This document shows positions 40,032 to 51,354 of a stretch of DNA of 64,000 nucleotides, in pieces; position 1 is the first letter of the stretch, and each line of letters opens with the position of its first letter. The stretch is from assembly GCF_023336755.1 (NCBI RefSeq), contig NZ_JALZWP010000001.1:353787-417786 (forward strand). The letters are read 5' to 3'. The position numbers were made by a program, and so were the translations under genes. Below the pieces are notes generated by a model. The model was not told where the DNA came from. It made no database searches and saw nothing but the letters and a program-made list of their open reading frames with translations. Source of the stretch: Roseinatronobacter domitianus (lineage in GTDB: Bacteria > Pseudomonadota > Alphaproteobacteria > Rhodobacterales > Rhodobacteraceae).

Positions 40032-41008
40032 TCCGTGAACGCTACGTTAACGCGGCGCTTCTGGCCGGGCTATTGGCGGTGCCGCTCTACGCGCTGCTGG
40101 TGGACGAGCCGTTTACCATCACGCTTGCCACCCGCGCGGTCATTCTGGCGCTTGCCGCCGTGGGGCTGAACATCGCGCTTGGCTGGGGTGGGTTGGTCAG
40201 CTTCGGCCATGCTGCATTTTTCGGGATCGGCGGCTACAGCATGGGCATTCTGGCCTTTCATGCGCAGAATTTCATGCCGCTTGACCTGGGCTTCATGGTG
40301 TTTGACGGCACCAAATCCATGCCGGTCATCTGGCTGGTGGCGATCATAACCTCGGCCCTTGCGGCGTTCTTGATCGGGCTGCTCAGCCTGCGCACAAGCG
40401 GGGTGTATTTCATCATGATCACGCTCGCTTTCGCGCAGATGTTTTACTATTTCGCAATCTCATGGTCGCGCTATGGCGGCGAGGACGGGATATCTATTTA
40501 TATCCGCAACGATTTTCCGGGCCTGAATACGCTTGTGCCCATCCAGTTCTTCGGCATCTGTTTTGCGGCACTTGTGCTGGCGCTGTGGCTGAACGCGCGG
40601 CTGGTCGCGTCGCCTTTCGGGCTGGCGCTGAACGCTGCGCGGCAAGTGCCGGTGCGGGTTCAAACCGTGGGGCTGGACCCGACGCGCCTGAAGCTGGTGG
40701 CTTTCGTCATATCCGGCGCAATCACCGGGCTTGCGGGGGCGCTTTTTGCGGACCTTAACCGTTTTGTCAGCCCGTCAATGTTTTCGTGGCACCTGTCGGG
40801 CGAGTTGATCGTGCTGATTATCTTGGGCGGTGTGGGCCGCTTGATGGGCCCGGTTTTGGGCGCAGTCCTGTTCGTCGCGCTGGAGCATTTTCTGGGCGGC
40901 CTGACGACCCATTGGCATATCGCGCTGGGGGCGATCCTGCTGGGGGTGGTGTTGTTCGCGCGCGGCGGCGTGATCGGGCTGCTATGTGGACCGAAGGGGC
41001 AATCATGA
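40028..41008 (+). CDS. HAAT ABC transporter permease, LivM type
   Basis: 326-residue permease, partner of the LivH-type protein. Eight to nine hydrophobic helices; GLNIALGWGGLVSFGHAAFFGIGGYS and the cytoplasmic coupling segment ARQVPVRVQTVGLDPTRLK are typical of LivM. Overlaps its neighbours on both sides by ATGA. Part of the importer of the putative tryptophan/anthranilate operon. Confidence 0.9.
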   Translation: MIRERYVNAALLAGLLAVPLYALLVDEPFTITLATRAVILALAAVGLNIALGWGGLVSFGHAAFFGIGGYSMGILAFHAQNFMPLDLGFMVFDGTKSMPVIWLVAIITSALAAFLIGLLSLRTSGVYFIMITLAFAQMFYYFAISWSRYGGEDGISIYIRNDFPGLNTLVPIQFFGICFAALVLALWLNARLVASPFGLALNAARQVPVRVQTVGLDPTRLKLVAFVISGAITGLAGALFADLNRFVSPSMFSWHLSGELIVLIILGGVGRLMGPVLGAVLFVALEHFLGGLTTHWHIALGAILLGVVLFARGGVIGLLCGPKGQS

Positions 41009-41754
41009 CCGATACCGTTCTGGAGACCCGCGGAATTACCAAATCCTTTGGCAGCTTATGTGCCAGCGACGGCATCTCCATAGACCTGCAAGCGGGCGAA
41101 ATTCATGCTGTGATCGGCCCCAATGGCGCGGGTAAATCGACGCTTATCCATCAAATCTGCGGCGGGCTGCGGCCCGATGCGGGGCAGGTGCTGCTGCAAG
41201 GGCAAGACGTGACCGCGCTGCCAACGGCGGCCCGCGCGCGCAAAGGCTTGGGGCGCACCTTCCAGATTTCCGCGCTGGCAATGGAAGACAGCGTTTTGGA
41301 AAACGTCATGCTTGGGGCGCTGGGGGCCAGCGGGCGGCCATGGCGGTTCTTCGTGCCGGTTATGGGCGACCGGACCTTGCGCGACCGGGCCACCGCCGCG
41401 TTGGAGCGCGTTGGCCTGCAAGACGCCCTGCACAGCCGCACCGCAGCACTTAGTCATGGGCAAAGACGCCAGTTGGAAGTGGCCGTCGCGCTGACGCTCG
41501 ACCCGCGCGCTTTCGTCATGGACGAACCCATGGCCGGGCTTGGCGCCGAAGGGTCCAAGACCTTGACCGGCTTTCTGGACGGGCTGCGCGACCAAGCCCC
41601 GATCCTGCTGGTGGAACATGACATGGACGCGGTTTTCGCACTTGCCGACCGCATCAGCGTGCTGGTTTACGGGCGCATTATCGCCACGGGAACGGTGGAT
41701 GAAATTCGCCGCGACCCGGCCGTGCGCGAAGCCTATCTGGGAGACCCGGCATGA
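41005..41754 (+). CDS. HAAT ABC transporter ATPase, LivG type
   Basis: 249-residue ATPase. Walker A GPNGAGKSTLIHQ, signature LSHGQRRQLEVAVAL (SHGQ in place of SGGQ), Walker B FVMDEPMAGLG, and the switch His in LLVEHDMDAVF. The insertion before the signature typical of LivG is present. ATG 41005 overlaps the livM stop; an earlier in-frame start is buried in livM. The binding loop Ser-Gly to Ser-His change is tolerated in other LivG proteins. Confidence 0.9.
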   Translation: MTDTVLETRGITKSFGSLCASDGISIDLQAGEIHAVIGPNGAGKSTLIHQICGGLRPDAGQVLLQGQDVTALPTAARARKGLGRTFQISALAMEDSVLENVMLGALGASGRPWRFFVPVMGDRTLRDRATAALERVGLQDALHSRTAALSHGQRRQLEVAVALTLDPRAFVMDEPMAGLGAEGSKTLTGFLDGLRDQAPILLVEHDMDAVFALADRISVLVYGRIIATGTVDEIRRDPAVREAYLGDPA

Positions 41755-42437
41755 GCCTGTTGCATGTCGAGAACCTGACCGCCAGTTACGGTGCCTCTCA
41801 GGCTTTGTTCGGGGTGAATTTCACATTGGCAGAGGGCGAGGTTCTGGCCCTGATGGGGCGCAACGGCATGGGCAAGACCACGACCGTCAAGGCCATCTGC
41901 CGGATGATCCCATCGGCGGGCAGGCTGGACTTTGCCGGGCATGACCTGCACCGCCTGCCCAGTTTTCGCGCCGCACGGTTGGGGCTGGGGCTGGTGCCCG
42001 AAGGGCGGCGCTGTTTCGCTGGTCTGACCGTGGCCGAAAACCTGATCGCCGCCGCGCGCCCCGGCCATTGGAGCATTGCGCGCGTGACCGAATTCTTCCC
42101 GCGTCTGGGTGAGCGTCTGGGGCAGCGCGCGGCATCGCTTTCGGGCGGGGAGCAACAGATGCTGGCCATTGGTCGTGCGCTGATGACCAATCCACGCCTG
42201 TTGATCCTGGATGAGGCCACCGAAGGGCTGGCCCCGCTGATCCGCGCAGAGATATGGGCCACGATTGCCGCGCTGAAACGTGACAGCGCCATGTCGATCC
42301 TTGTCATCGACAAGACGCTCTCGGAACTGGCGCAGGTGGCCGACAGCGCCGCGATCATTGCGCGGGGGCAGACCGTCTGGTCGGGCGCGATGGATGATCT
42401 GAGCGCCGATGTGACAGAGCAATATGTGGGGGTGTAG
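41751..42437 (+). CDS. HAAT ABC transporter ATPase, LivF type
   Basis: 228-residue ATPase completing the five-component importer. Walker A GRNGMGKTTTVKA, LVPEGRRCFAGLTV (typical of LivF), signature LSGGEQQMLAIGRAL, Walker B LLILDEATEGLAP. At the switch position the sequence reads LVIDKTLSEL, so the usual His of the H-loop is replaced by Lys/Thr, something seen in some LivF proteins, where the consensus is VEQN. ATGA overlap with livG. Confidence 0.9.
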   Translation: MSLLHVENLTASYGASQALFGVNFTLAEGEVLALMGRNGMGKTTTVKAICRMIPSAGRLDFAGHDLHRLPSFRAARLGLGLVPEGRRCFAGLTVAENLIAAARPGHWSIARVTEFFPRLGERLGQRAASLSGGEQQMLAIGRALMTNPRLLILDEATEGLAPLIRAEIWATIAALKRDSAMSILVIDKTLSELAQVADSAAIIARGQTVWSGAMDDLSADVTEQYVGV

Positions 42438-42439
42438 GC

Positions 42440-42841
42440 ATGTATGAATTTCACCAGAAGGTTCTGTTCAAGCATTGCGACCCGGCGGGGATCGTCTTTT
42501 TCCCGCGCTATTATGAGATGGTGAATGATTGCGTCGAGGCCTTCTTTGCCGATGTGCTGGACTGGCCCTTCGAGGCGATGCACGGGGCAGGAGCCGTGCC
42601 CACCCGCGCAATCGAAACCGAATTCCTTGCGCCCTCGCGCCATGGCGATGCGCTGGTGCTGGAATTGCGGATCGCGGCGCTTGGCCGAACGTCTTGCGGT
42701 TACACCATAATCGCGCGCTGTGGCGATCAGACAAGGTTCACCCATAGCGCGACACTGGTAAACGTGACCACGAATGGCCGCCCCTGCGCATGGCCGCCGC
42801 GCGTTGCGGCAACGCTAGAGCAAGTGAAAGACCCGACATGA
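42440..42841 (+). CDS. hotdog-fold acyl-CoA thioesterase (4-hydroxybenzoyl-CoA thioesterase family)
   Basis: 133-residue single hotdog domain. The active-site segment KHCDPAGIVFFPRYYEMVNDCVE splits around Asp in HCDPAGIVFFPRY, the typical position of the catalytic Asp of this family. It starts two bases after livF. A thioesterase in an aryl-CoA pathway could release CoA from a dead-end or overflow thioester, or complete the pathway; which one is not visible. Confidence 0.85.
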   Translation: MYEFHQKVLFKHCDPAGIVFFPRYYEMVNDCVEAFFADVLDWPFEAMHGAGAVPTRAIETEFLAPSRHGDALVLELRIAALGRTSCGYTIIARCGDQTRFTHSATLVNVTTNGRPCAWPPRVAATLEQVKDPT

Positions 42842-43248
42842 CTCATAAGACCATTCACCCCGAAAGCTGGCTGCCCGCCAAAGGTTACGCCAACGGCATG
42901 CTGACCCGCGACGGTGTGCTTCACATCGGGGGGCAGATTGGCTGGGATGGCGATCAGCGTTTCGTGGCGGATGATTTCGTGGGCCAGATGCGGCAGGCTT
43001 TGGCCAATATCGTGGCGATTGTCGAAACGGCAGGCGGGCAGGTGCAAGACATCACGCGGCTGACATGGTTCGTGACCGACAAACGCGCGTATATCGCGCG
43101 TCAAGCCGAAGTGGGCCGCGCCTATCGTGATGTTATGGGCAAGCATTTTCCCGCCATGTCGATGGTCGTCGTGGCCGGGTTGATAGAGGATGCGGCCCTG
43201 GTCGAGATAGAGGCAACCGCCCATATCCCACCCGCAGAAACAGGCTAG
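42838..43248 (+). CDS. RidA (YjgF/YER057c/UK114) family protein lacking the catalytic Arg
   Basis: 136-residue Rid-family protein. The family core is visible (VLHIGGQIGWDGD, VGQMRQALANIVAIVETAGG, HFPAMSMVVVAGLIEDAALVEIEATA). In RidA imine deaminases the VARLP segment supplies the catalytic Arg; here the corresponding segment reads VAGLI, with Gly at the Arg position. It therefore belongs with the Rid subfamilies without proven deaminase activity. Start ATG 42838 overlaps the thioesterase stop. In this operon a role in handling the enamine/imine produced by ring reduction of 2-aminobenzoyl-CoA is attractive but unproven. Confidence 0.85.
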   Translation: MTHKTIHPESWLPAKGYANGMLTRDGVLHIGGQIGWDGDQRFVADDFVGQMRQALANIVAIVETAGGQVQDITRLTWFVTDKRAYIARQAEVGRAYRDVMGKHFPAMSMVVVAGLIEDAALVEIEATAHIPPAETG

Positions 43249-43281
43249 ACAAACGCCGCTCTCACCGTCAAGCTAACCTCC

Positions 43282-43452
43282 GATGGTGTTCAGCCCCTTT
43301 GGGGTTGGCTGAAAAGGGAACATGGTGCGGGCCTGCCCAAGTCCATGACTGCCCCCGCAACTGTAAGCGGTTAGCACCCCCGAGATGACCACTGGCCTTG
43401 CGCCGGGAAGGGTCGGGGGGGCGTTGATCCGCAAGTCAGGAGACCTGCCATC
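43282..43452 (+). promoter_or_regulatory. cobalamin (AdoCbl) riboswitch
   Basis: Conserved elements appear in order: GATGGTGTTCAGCCCC at the 5' end, GGCTGAAAAGGGAACATGGTG, CATGACTGCCCCCGCAACTG, GTAAGCGGTTAGCACC, and the B12 box GCAAGTCAGGAGACCTGCC (43431-43449). The closing stem GATGG (43282-43286) pairs with CCATC (43448-43452). It precedes a small unknown gene, split metH, cobO and cobQ, all in the same direction. Expected effect: repression of these genes when cobalamin is plentiful, probably by masking the ribosome binding site near 43564. Confidence 0.95.
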
Positions 43453-43573
43453 ACCGCCCTGTTGCATGCCGCGACACGGGCGTTTGTTGGAACCGGGCGG
43501 GGTGCCTCGGGGGTCAGACACCGGCGCGCGCGCCCGACCCCTTGGCAAATCGTCCACATGCGCGGAGGGCGCT

Positions 43574-43876
43574 ATGCTGCTGGACCATACGATTTTACAA
43601 CTGCGAACGCCGGGGCTGTCGCCAGAGCGGGCGCGCGAATTGGGCCATCTGGGTTATCTGCAATGGCTGGGCAGCTTACCCGGCTTTGCAAGTTATCCTG
43701 CCGAAGCGATGCGCGCCTATACCCGCGCTGCACCCTATCTGCGCCAAGCCCCCGCGCTGGCGGTGTTTTGCGGGCTTTTGGTGGAAAGCACCCGCACGCC
43801 CTTGCGCCCGCTGACGCTGATCTTGCCGCCCAAACAGCGGCGAGGTGGGGCGAAAGGGCGGCGCACCGTGATGTGA
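43574..43876 (+). CDS. small protein of unknown function behind the cobalamin riboswitch
   Basis: 100-residue protein that I do not recognise. The first two thirds are predicted helical (LSPERARELGHLGYLQWLG, then YPAEAMRAYTRAAPYL), followed by a hydrophobic stretch APALAVFCGLLVES and a basic C-terminal tail RRGGAKGRR. No signal peptide or metal-binding motif is evident. GGAGGG (43564-43569) lies four bases before ATG 43574, which sits 121 bases after the riboswitch. Being the first reading frame under B12 control and directly upstream of metH, it is a candidate accessory factor for cobalamin or methionine metabolism; this is inference from position. Confidence 0.7.
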   Translation: MLLDHTILQLRTPGLSPERARELGHLGYLQWLGSLPGFASYPAEAMRAYTRAAPYLRQAPALAVFCGLLVESTRTPLRPLTLILPPKQRRGGAKGRRTVM

Positions 43877-43881
43877 CACAG

Positions 43882-43912
43882 CCCTGAATATGAATTGAAT
43901 TCATGTTCAGGG
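43882..43912. repeat. 31-bp palindrome upstream of metH
   Basis: Bases 43882-43896 and 43898-43912 are complementary over 15 positions with a single wobble, around a central G. The centre is TGAATTGAATTCA and the outer arms are CCCTGAA/TTCAGGG. No T-run follows. It starts six bases after the small gene's stop and could be an operator or a weak terminator. Confidence 0.6.
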
Positions 43913-43935
43913 TGAAAATCATTCGGTTTCTTCTT

Positions 43936-43966
43936 GGTTTGCGCAGGGCTATATCCTGCGCAAACC
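43936..43966. repeat. 12-bp perfect stem-loop in the metH leader
   Basis: GGTTTGCGCAGG (43936-43947) pairs perfectly with CCTGCGCAAACC (43955-43966) around the 7-base loop GCTATAT, ending 24 bases before metH. The loop and flanks do not match a SAM, SAH or SAM-II riboswitch. A second regulatory layer for metH is inferred. Confidence 0.6.
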
Positions 43967-43990
43967 TGCTTGCATGGAAGAACCGATCCG

Positions 43991-45033
43991 ATGAAAGACT
44001 TTGCTTTGCACGACGCGCCCGTGTTGGACGAGTTGCGCGCGCTGGCCGCCGAGCGCATCCTGATCCTTGATGGTGCGATGGGGACAATGATCCAGACGCT
44101 GGGTCTGTCGGAAGAGGATTATTCGGCGCATGGGCATATCCACGGCCCCGGTTGCCGTCATCACACCGACCACCCGCAAAAGGGCAATAACGATCTGTTG
44201 GTCCTGACCAAGCCCGATGCGATCGAGGAGATCCATTATCAATTCGCGATGGCGGGCGCGGATATTCTGGAAACCAACACGTTTTCCGGCACCACCATCG
44301 CGCAGGCCGATTATGGGCTGGAAGGGGCTATCCATGATCTGAGCGTGGCGGGCGCGCAAGTGGCCCGCCGTGCCGCCGACCGGGCGCAGGCCACTGACGG
44401 CAAGCGCCGTTTTGTGGCCGGTGCCGTTGGGCCGACCAACCGCACCGCCAGCATCAGCCCCGATGTGAATGATCCCGGCTTTCGCGCGGTCAGTTTTGAC
44501 GAGCTGCGCCGCGCCTATGGCCAGCAGATGGAAGGGCTGATCGAAGGTGGTGCCGATCTTATCCTGATTGAAACCATCTTCGACACACTCAACGCCAAGG
44601 CCGCAATTTTTGCCGCCTTTGAAGTGTTCCAGAAAATCGGCCAGCGCCTGCCGCTGATGATATCGGGCACGATCACCGATGCCTCTGGGCGCACGCTGTC
44701 GGGCCAGACGCCGACCGCCTTCTGGCATTCGGTCGCCCATGCGCGCCCCTTCACCGTGGGCTTGAATTGCGCACTTGGCGCGGACCTGATGCGCCCGCAT
44801 CTGGCCGAACTGGCGGGCGTGGCTGACACGTTGATCTGCGCCTACCCCAATGCGGGCCTGCCCAACGCGTTCGGCGGCTATGATGAGACGCCAGAGCAAA
44901 CCGCAGCCCTTGTGGGCGGCTTTGCCCGCGACGGCTTGGTCAATGTGGTGGGCGGCTGCTGCGGCACCACGCCCGACCACATCCGCGCCATTGCCGACGC
45001 CGTTGCCCCCTATGCCCCGCGAAAGGTTCCCGC

Positions 45034-45037
<4 letters not shown>
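43991..45037 (+). CDS. metH: methionine synthase, homocysteine-binding domain protein (split MetH, part 1)
   Basis: 348-residue protein matching the N-terminal homocysteine domain of cobalamin-dependent methionine synthase. [15 protein letters not shown] opens it. The zinc-binding cysteines that activate homocysteine are Cys260 (GLNC) and Cys323-Cys324 (GGCCGTTP). The protein ends at the linker before the folate domain, which is encoded by the next gene with an ATGA overlap. ATG 43991 follows the 12-bp stem-loop. Because the break falls exactly in the interdomain linker, a functional split is more likely than a frameshift error. Confidence 0.9.
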
Positions 45038-47757
<2,720 letters not shown>

Positions 47758-47818
47758 GCCCCTCGCGCGCGGGGCAACGCCCTGCTAACCATGGGGCAAA
47801 TCAGCGCAAGGACACGCC

Positions 47819-48427
47819 ATGGACGACACCGCCCGCCGCCACAACGAAAAGATGAAGCGCATCAAGGAAGCGCGCGACAAGATTATGGAAACAAAGACCG
47901 AAGAACGCGGTCTGATTATGATCCATACCGGCAATGGCAAGGGCAAATCCTCGTCCGGGTTCGGGATGATCATGCGCTGCATCGCGCACGGTATTCCGTG
48001 TTCTGTGGTGCAGTTCATCAAGGGCGGTTGGCAGACCGGCGAAAAGATGTTCCTGCGCGAGCGGTTCCCCGACGAGTGCCGGTTCTTCGTATCGGGCGAA
48101 GGCTTCACATGGGAAACGCAGGACCGCGACCGCGACGTGGCGGCGGCCCAAAACGGCTGGAGGATCGCACAAGAACAAATCCTCGACCCCGCAATAGGGT
48201 TCGTGTTGTTGGACGAGATCAATATCGCGCTGCGCTATGACTATCTGGATATCGATGAAGTGGTCGGGTTTCTGCAAACCCGCAAGCCGGTCATGACCCA
48301 TGTCTGCCTGACCGGGCGCAATGCAAAGCCGGAATTGTTGGAAGCCGCTGATCTTGTGACCGAAATGACGCTCTTGAAACACCCGTTCAAGGATGGTGTG
48401 AAAGCCCAGAAGGGTATCGAGTTCTGA
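47819..48427 (+). CDS. cobO: cob(I)yrinic acid a,c-diamide adenosyltransferase
   Basis: 202-residue ATP:corrinoid adenosyltransferase of the CobA/CobO/BtuR type, which attaches the 5'-deoxyadenosyl ligand to cobalt. P-loop GNGKGKSS at residues 38-45, CVVQF-like CSVVQFIKGGWQTGE, and LLDEINIALRYDYL with the acidic Walker B pair. It lies 61 bp after metH part 2; a GCCCC/GGGGC hairpin (47758-47775) without a T-run occupies the gap. Likely under the same B12 riboswitch. Confidence 0.94.
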   Translation: MDDTARRHNEKMKRIKEARDKIMETKTEERGLIMIHTGNGKGKSSSGFGMIMRCIAHGIPCSVVQFIKGGWQTGEKMFLRERFPDECRFFVSGEGFTWETQDRDRDVAAAQNGWRIAQEQILDPAIGFVLLDEINIALRYDYLDIDEVVGFLQTRKPVMTHVCLTGRNAKPELLEAADLVTEMTLLKHPFKDGVKAQKGIEF

Positions 48428-48437
48428 CAGGTCGCAT

Positions 48438-48505
48438 GGGGGCTTTGCCCCCGCCGCGCGTGCCGCGCGCCTCCCCCAGGATATTTTTGCAAGGATGAAA
48501 AGGCT
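48438..48505 (+). repeat. Rhodobacterales-type intergenic palindromic element
   Basis: GGGGGC-TTT-GCCCCC (48438-48452) is a perfect hairpin, followed by a CG-rich run, then CTCCCCCAGGATATTTTTGCAAGG and GATGAAAA, written here in pieces. I recognise the CCCCCAGGATATTTTTGC type as a recurring intergenic element in this order. The hairpin plus ATATTTTT could also terminate cobO transcription. The rest of the 48428-48702 gap shows a second motif, TATCCCCGCCGGAGGC, at 48650-48665. Confidence 0.5.
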
Positions 48506-48702
48506 TTGTTTACTTTTTTGGGTCAGGGTGGAGTTGCGGCACAGGGAGGGATCCCGATGACCGCCAAGGGTGAAAGCACCGCGTCCGGCTTGGGTTTTCA
48601 GCTTAGGGCGCGGTGCCGCCGCCCCGGCCCTCTTCATCCTTGCTTAAATATCCCCGCCGGAGGCGCATGTCAGCCATTCCGCGCAAGTGGTGGCTTGGGA
48701 CG

Positions 48703-50148
48703 ATGACCGCGTTGATGATTCAAGGCACCGGCAGCAATGTGGGCAAATCCTTGTTGGTGGCGGGACTGTGCCGCGCGGCGCGGCGGCGCGGGCTGTCGGT
48801 GGTCCCTTTCAAGCCGCAGAACATGTCGAACAATGCCGCCGTTACCGCCGATGGGGGGGAGATCGGTCGCGCGCAGGCGCTTCAGGCGCGCGCTGCGGGG
48901 TTGGAGCCTGTGGTTGATATGAATCCGGTGCTGCTGAAGCCGGAAAGCGAGACTGGCGCACAAGTGATTGTGCAGGGACACCGTCTGACCAGCACGCAAG
49001 CGGGCGACTATGCCGCGCTAAGACCGCGCCTTTTGGGCTATGTCATGGATAGTTTCAATCGCTTGCGCGAAGCCCATGATCTGGTTCTGGTTGAAGGCGC
49101 GGGCAGCCCCGCAGAGGTTAATCTGCGCGCAAATGACATTGCCAATATGGGCTTTGCGCGCGCCGCCGATGTTCCGGTGGTGTTGGCGGGCGACATTGAT
49201 CGTGGCGGCGTGATCGCGCAGATTGTGGGCACGCAGGCGGTGCTGGACCAAGGCGATGCCGCGCAGATCGTTGGCTTTCTTATCAACCGGTTTCGCGGCG
49301 ATCCTCGCCTGTTCGACGATGGTTATGTCCAGATAGCGGAGCGGACGGGGTGGCGCGGTTACGGTGTTTGTCCGTGGTTCGCCGATGCCTGGAAACTGCC
49401 GGCCGAGGATGCGCTGGACCTGTTTGCCCCGGCGCGCCCGTCGGGACTGCATATCGTGTGTCTGGCCCTGTCCCGAATCGCTAATTTCGACGATCTGGAC
49501 CCTTTGGCGCAGGAACCGGGCGTGCGGCTGACCTTGCTTGGTCCCGGTCGTGCCATTCCCGGCGATGCGGATTTGGTGATCGTGCCGGGGACCAAATCCA
49601 CCCGTGCTGATCTTGCCTTCTTGCGGGCGCAGGGGTGGGATGTCGATCTGATGGCGCATTATCGGCGCGGCGGGCATGTGCTTGGCATTTGCGGCGGCTA
49701 CCAGATGCTGGGGCGGTCCGTGGCCGACCCACAGGGGCTGGAGGGCGCGCCGGGCCTTACGCCCGGCCTTGGTTTGTTGGAGATTGACACCGTCATGACC
49801 GGCGACAAGCGCCTGACCCGTGTGCAAGGCGCGCATGTCGCGTCCGGGCAGCCGCTGGACGGCTATGAAATTCATCTGGGGCGCAGTCACGGTGCGGATT
49901 TGGCCCGGCCTTTTGCCTTGGTTGACGGCGTGGCCGAAGGAGCGGTCAGCGCGGATGGGCGTGTTGCCGGAACCTATCTGCATGGCATGTTCGCGGGCGA
50001 TGCGTTTCGCGCGGCATGGTTGGCCAGCTTGGGTGGGGTCGCCTCGGATGCCAGTTTTGGCAAAACGGTCGACGCGACGCTCGACGCGCTGGCCGACCAT
50101 CTGGAGGCATCGCTGGACGTGGATGGCTTGCTGGCCGCCGCGCGTTAA
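48703..50148 (+). CDS. cobQ: cobyric acid synthase
   Basis: Glutamine-dependent amidotransferase that amidates adenosylcobyrinic a,c-diamide at four side chains, 481 residues. N-terminal ATPase domain with [23 protein letters not shown] and [14 protein letters not shown]-terminal glutaminase domain with VPGTKST, nucleophile Cys in [14 protein letters not shown], and YEIHLGRS and GTYLHGMF. I chose ATG 48703 because [11 protein letters not shown] is the family N-terminus; ATG 48667 has a better GGAGG (48659-48663), but this belongs to a repeat-like motif, and it would add 12 unconserved residues. Converges with the glxA-type gene, overlapping it by three bases. Confidence 0.92.
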   Translation: MTALMIQGTGSNVGKSLLVAGLCRAARRRGLSVVPFKPQNMSNNAAVTADGGEIGRAQALQARAAGLEPVVDMNPVLLKPESETGAQVIVQGHRLTSTQAGDYAALRPRLLGYVMDSFNRLREAHDLVLVEGAGSPAEVNLRANDIANMGFARAADVPVVLAGDIDRGGVIAQIVGTQAVLDQGDAAQIVGFLINRFRGDPRLFDDGYVQIAERTGWRGYGVCPWFADAWKLPAEDALDLFAPARPSGLHIVCLALSRIANFDDLDPLAQEPGVRLTLLGPGRAIPGDADLVIVPGTKSTRADLAFLRAQGWDVDLMAHYRRGGHVLGICGGYQMLGRSVADPQGLEGAPGLTPGLGLLEIDTVMTGDKRLTRVQGAHVASGQPLDGYEIHLGRSHGADLARPFALVDGVAEGAVSADGRVAGTYLHGMFAGDAFRAAWLASLGGVASDASFGKTVDATLDALADHLEASLDVDGLLAAAR

Positions 50149-51176
50149 CCTTTTTCCGCCTGTGCCCATCGCCGAATGTCACCGGGCGTGGCAGAAAGCT
50201 TGCGGCGGCACAGATCGGCCAGATTGGCCCCGCTGGAAAACCCGGTCGCATAGGCGATAGACGTGATCGAGCGCCGCGTATTGCGCAGCATCCAGACCGC
50301 TGCGCGCAGCTTTGTTTCGATGACATAAGCCTTTGGCGAACAGCCGACATGGGCGCGAAACAGGCGCAGGAAATGCCGTTCGCTCAGCCCTAACATACGG
50401 GCCAGTGCCGCAATTTCGGGCGTCTGGCCGGATTGCGCATCCAGAATGACCAGAGCGCGCTGGATGCGCGGATCATCAATGCCGGAATGGTCGGTCGGGG
50501 TAACGGCGTCGGGCGATCCATCGCCGGCGGGAAGGGTCATCTGGTGATGAACCTTGGCACTTTTGTCTGGCCCAAGATGTTGCGCGATCACCTGACGCAT
50601 CAGCGACAGGATCGACACGCCCCCCAGCACAGTCGATACCCCCCCGGCGCGGTGAAAATCGCGGTTGGGCACGAAGCGGAAGCCGGGATAGGCCAGTTCG
50701 AAATGCTCTCTGTGGTAGGGATGAATGCAAACCGATTTTCCGTCGAGCAGGCCAAGCCCCGCCAGAACGAAACTGCCGGTGCAGACCCCATGGACCGGCA
50801 CGCCCGCGCGGTGCGCGGCACGGATAAACGCGGAATGCTGGCTTGGTGCGGTGTCAAGATCGCGCAATAGCCCGCCAATGACGAAGAGATGGTCAAATCT
50901 GCTGGGTGCGACATAATCCGAGCTGGGCGAGATAGCCACCCCGCAACTGGAGCGCATCGCGACGTTCACAGGCCCGATCACATCCCAGCGTGCATAGCGC
51001 GGGTTGGAATCGTCGCCGTGATCGCCAGCGTGACGCAGGCTTTCCACCAGCCCCGCAAAAGACATTAGCGGAAAACTGGGCCAAAGCAGGATGCCGACCC
51101 TTAGCGCATCGACCGGCTGTGCAGGGTTTTCTGCCTGCTTCTTGGTCGTCAGTGGGTCTAATCTGCCCGATTTCAT
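50145..51176 (-). CDS. GlxA family transcriptional regulator (DJ-1/PfpI + AraC HTH)
   Basis: 343-residue regulator with an N-terminal DJ-1/PfpI-like amidotransferase fold ([36 protein letters not shown] with Cys at the nucleophile elbow) and a C-terminal AraC/XylS double helix-turn-helix ([44 protein letters not shown]). ATG 51176 is chosen because the conserved domain starts about 25 residues later; an upstream start at 51314 would cover the divergent promoter. Divergent from the 51.3-63.4 kb catabolic operon and therefore its likely activator. Confidence 0.88.
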   Translation of the reverse strand: MKSGRLDPLTTKKQAENPAQPVDALRVGILLWPSFPLMSFAGLVESLRHAGDHGDDSNPRYARWDVIGPVNVAMRSSCGVAISPSSDYVAPSRFDHLFVIGGLLRDLDTAPSQHSAFIRAAHRAGVPVHGVCTGSFVLAGLGLLDGKSVCIHPYHREHFELAYPGFRFVPNRDFHRAGGVSTVLGGVSILSLMRQVIAQHLGPDKSAKVHHQMTLPAGDGSPDAVTPTDHSGIDDPRIQRALVILDAQSGQTPEIAALARMLGLSERHFLRLFRAHVGCSPKAYVIETKLRAAVWMLRNTRRSITSIAYATGFSSGANLADLCRRKLSATPGDIRRWAQAEKG

Positions 51177-51315
51177 GCTGCGCTTTACAGAAATGTCTGA
51201 ATTCAGATGAATATGGCGGATACACGAAAGACAGCCCTTTGGCAACTGCCGCACGATTTTGCATCGGCCTGCGATGGGTCGGCAACCCGGCGTCTGACCG
51301 GGAGCATTCAACAAA

Positions 51316-51332
51316 GGGGCCGATTTGGCCCC
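51316..51332 (+). promoter_or_regulatory. hairpin in the leader of the second ABC operon
   Basis: GGGGCC (51316-51321) pairs with GGCCCC (51327-51332) around GATTT, 22 bases before the binding-protein start. It lies in the 178-bp divergent region shared with the GlxA-type regulator; no -35/-10 pair was convincing. Confidence 0.35.
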
Positions 51333-51354
51333 ACAATGTCAGGGAGCGTTCATT

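Noticed and set aside
43936..43966. SAM- or SAH-type riboswitch before metH
   Set aside because: The 12-bp hairpin is isolated; none of the conserved core sequences of these riboswitch classes is present.
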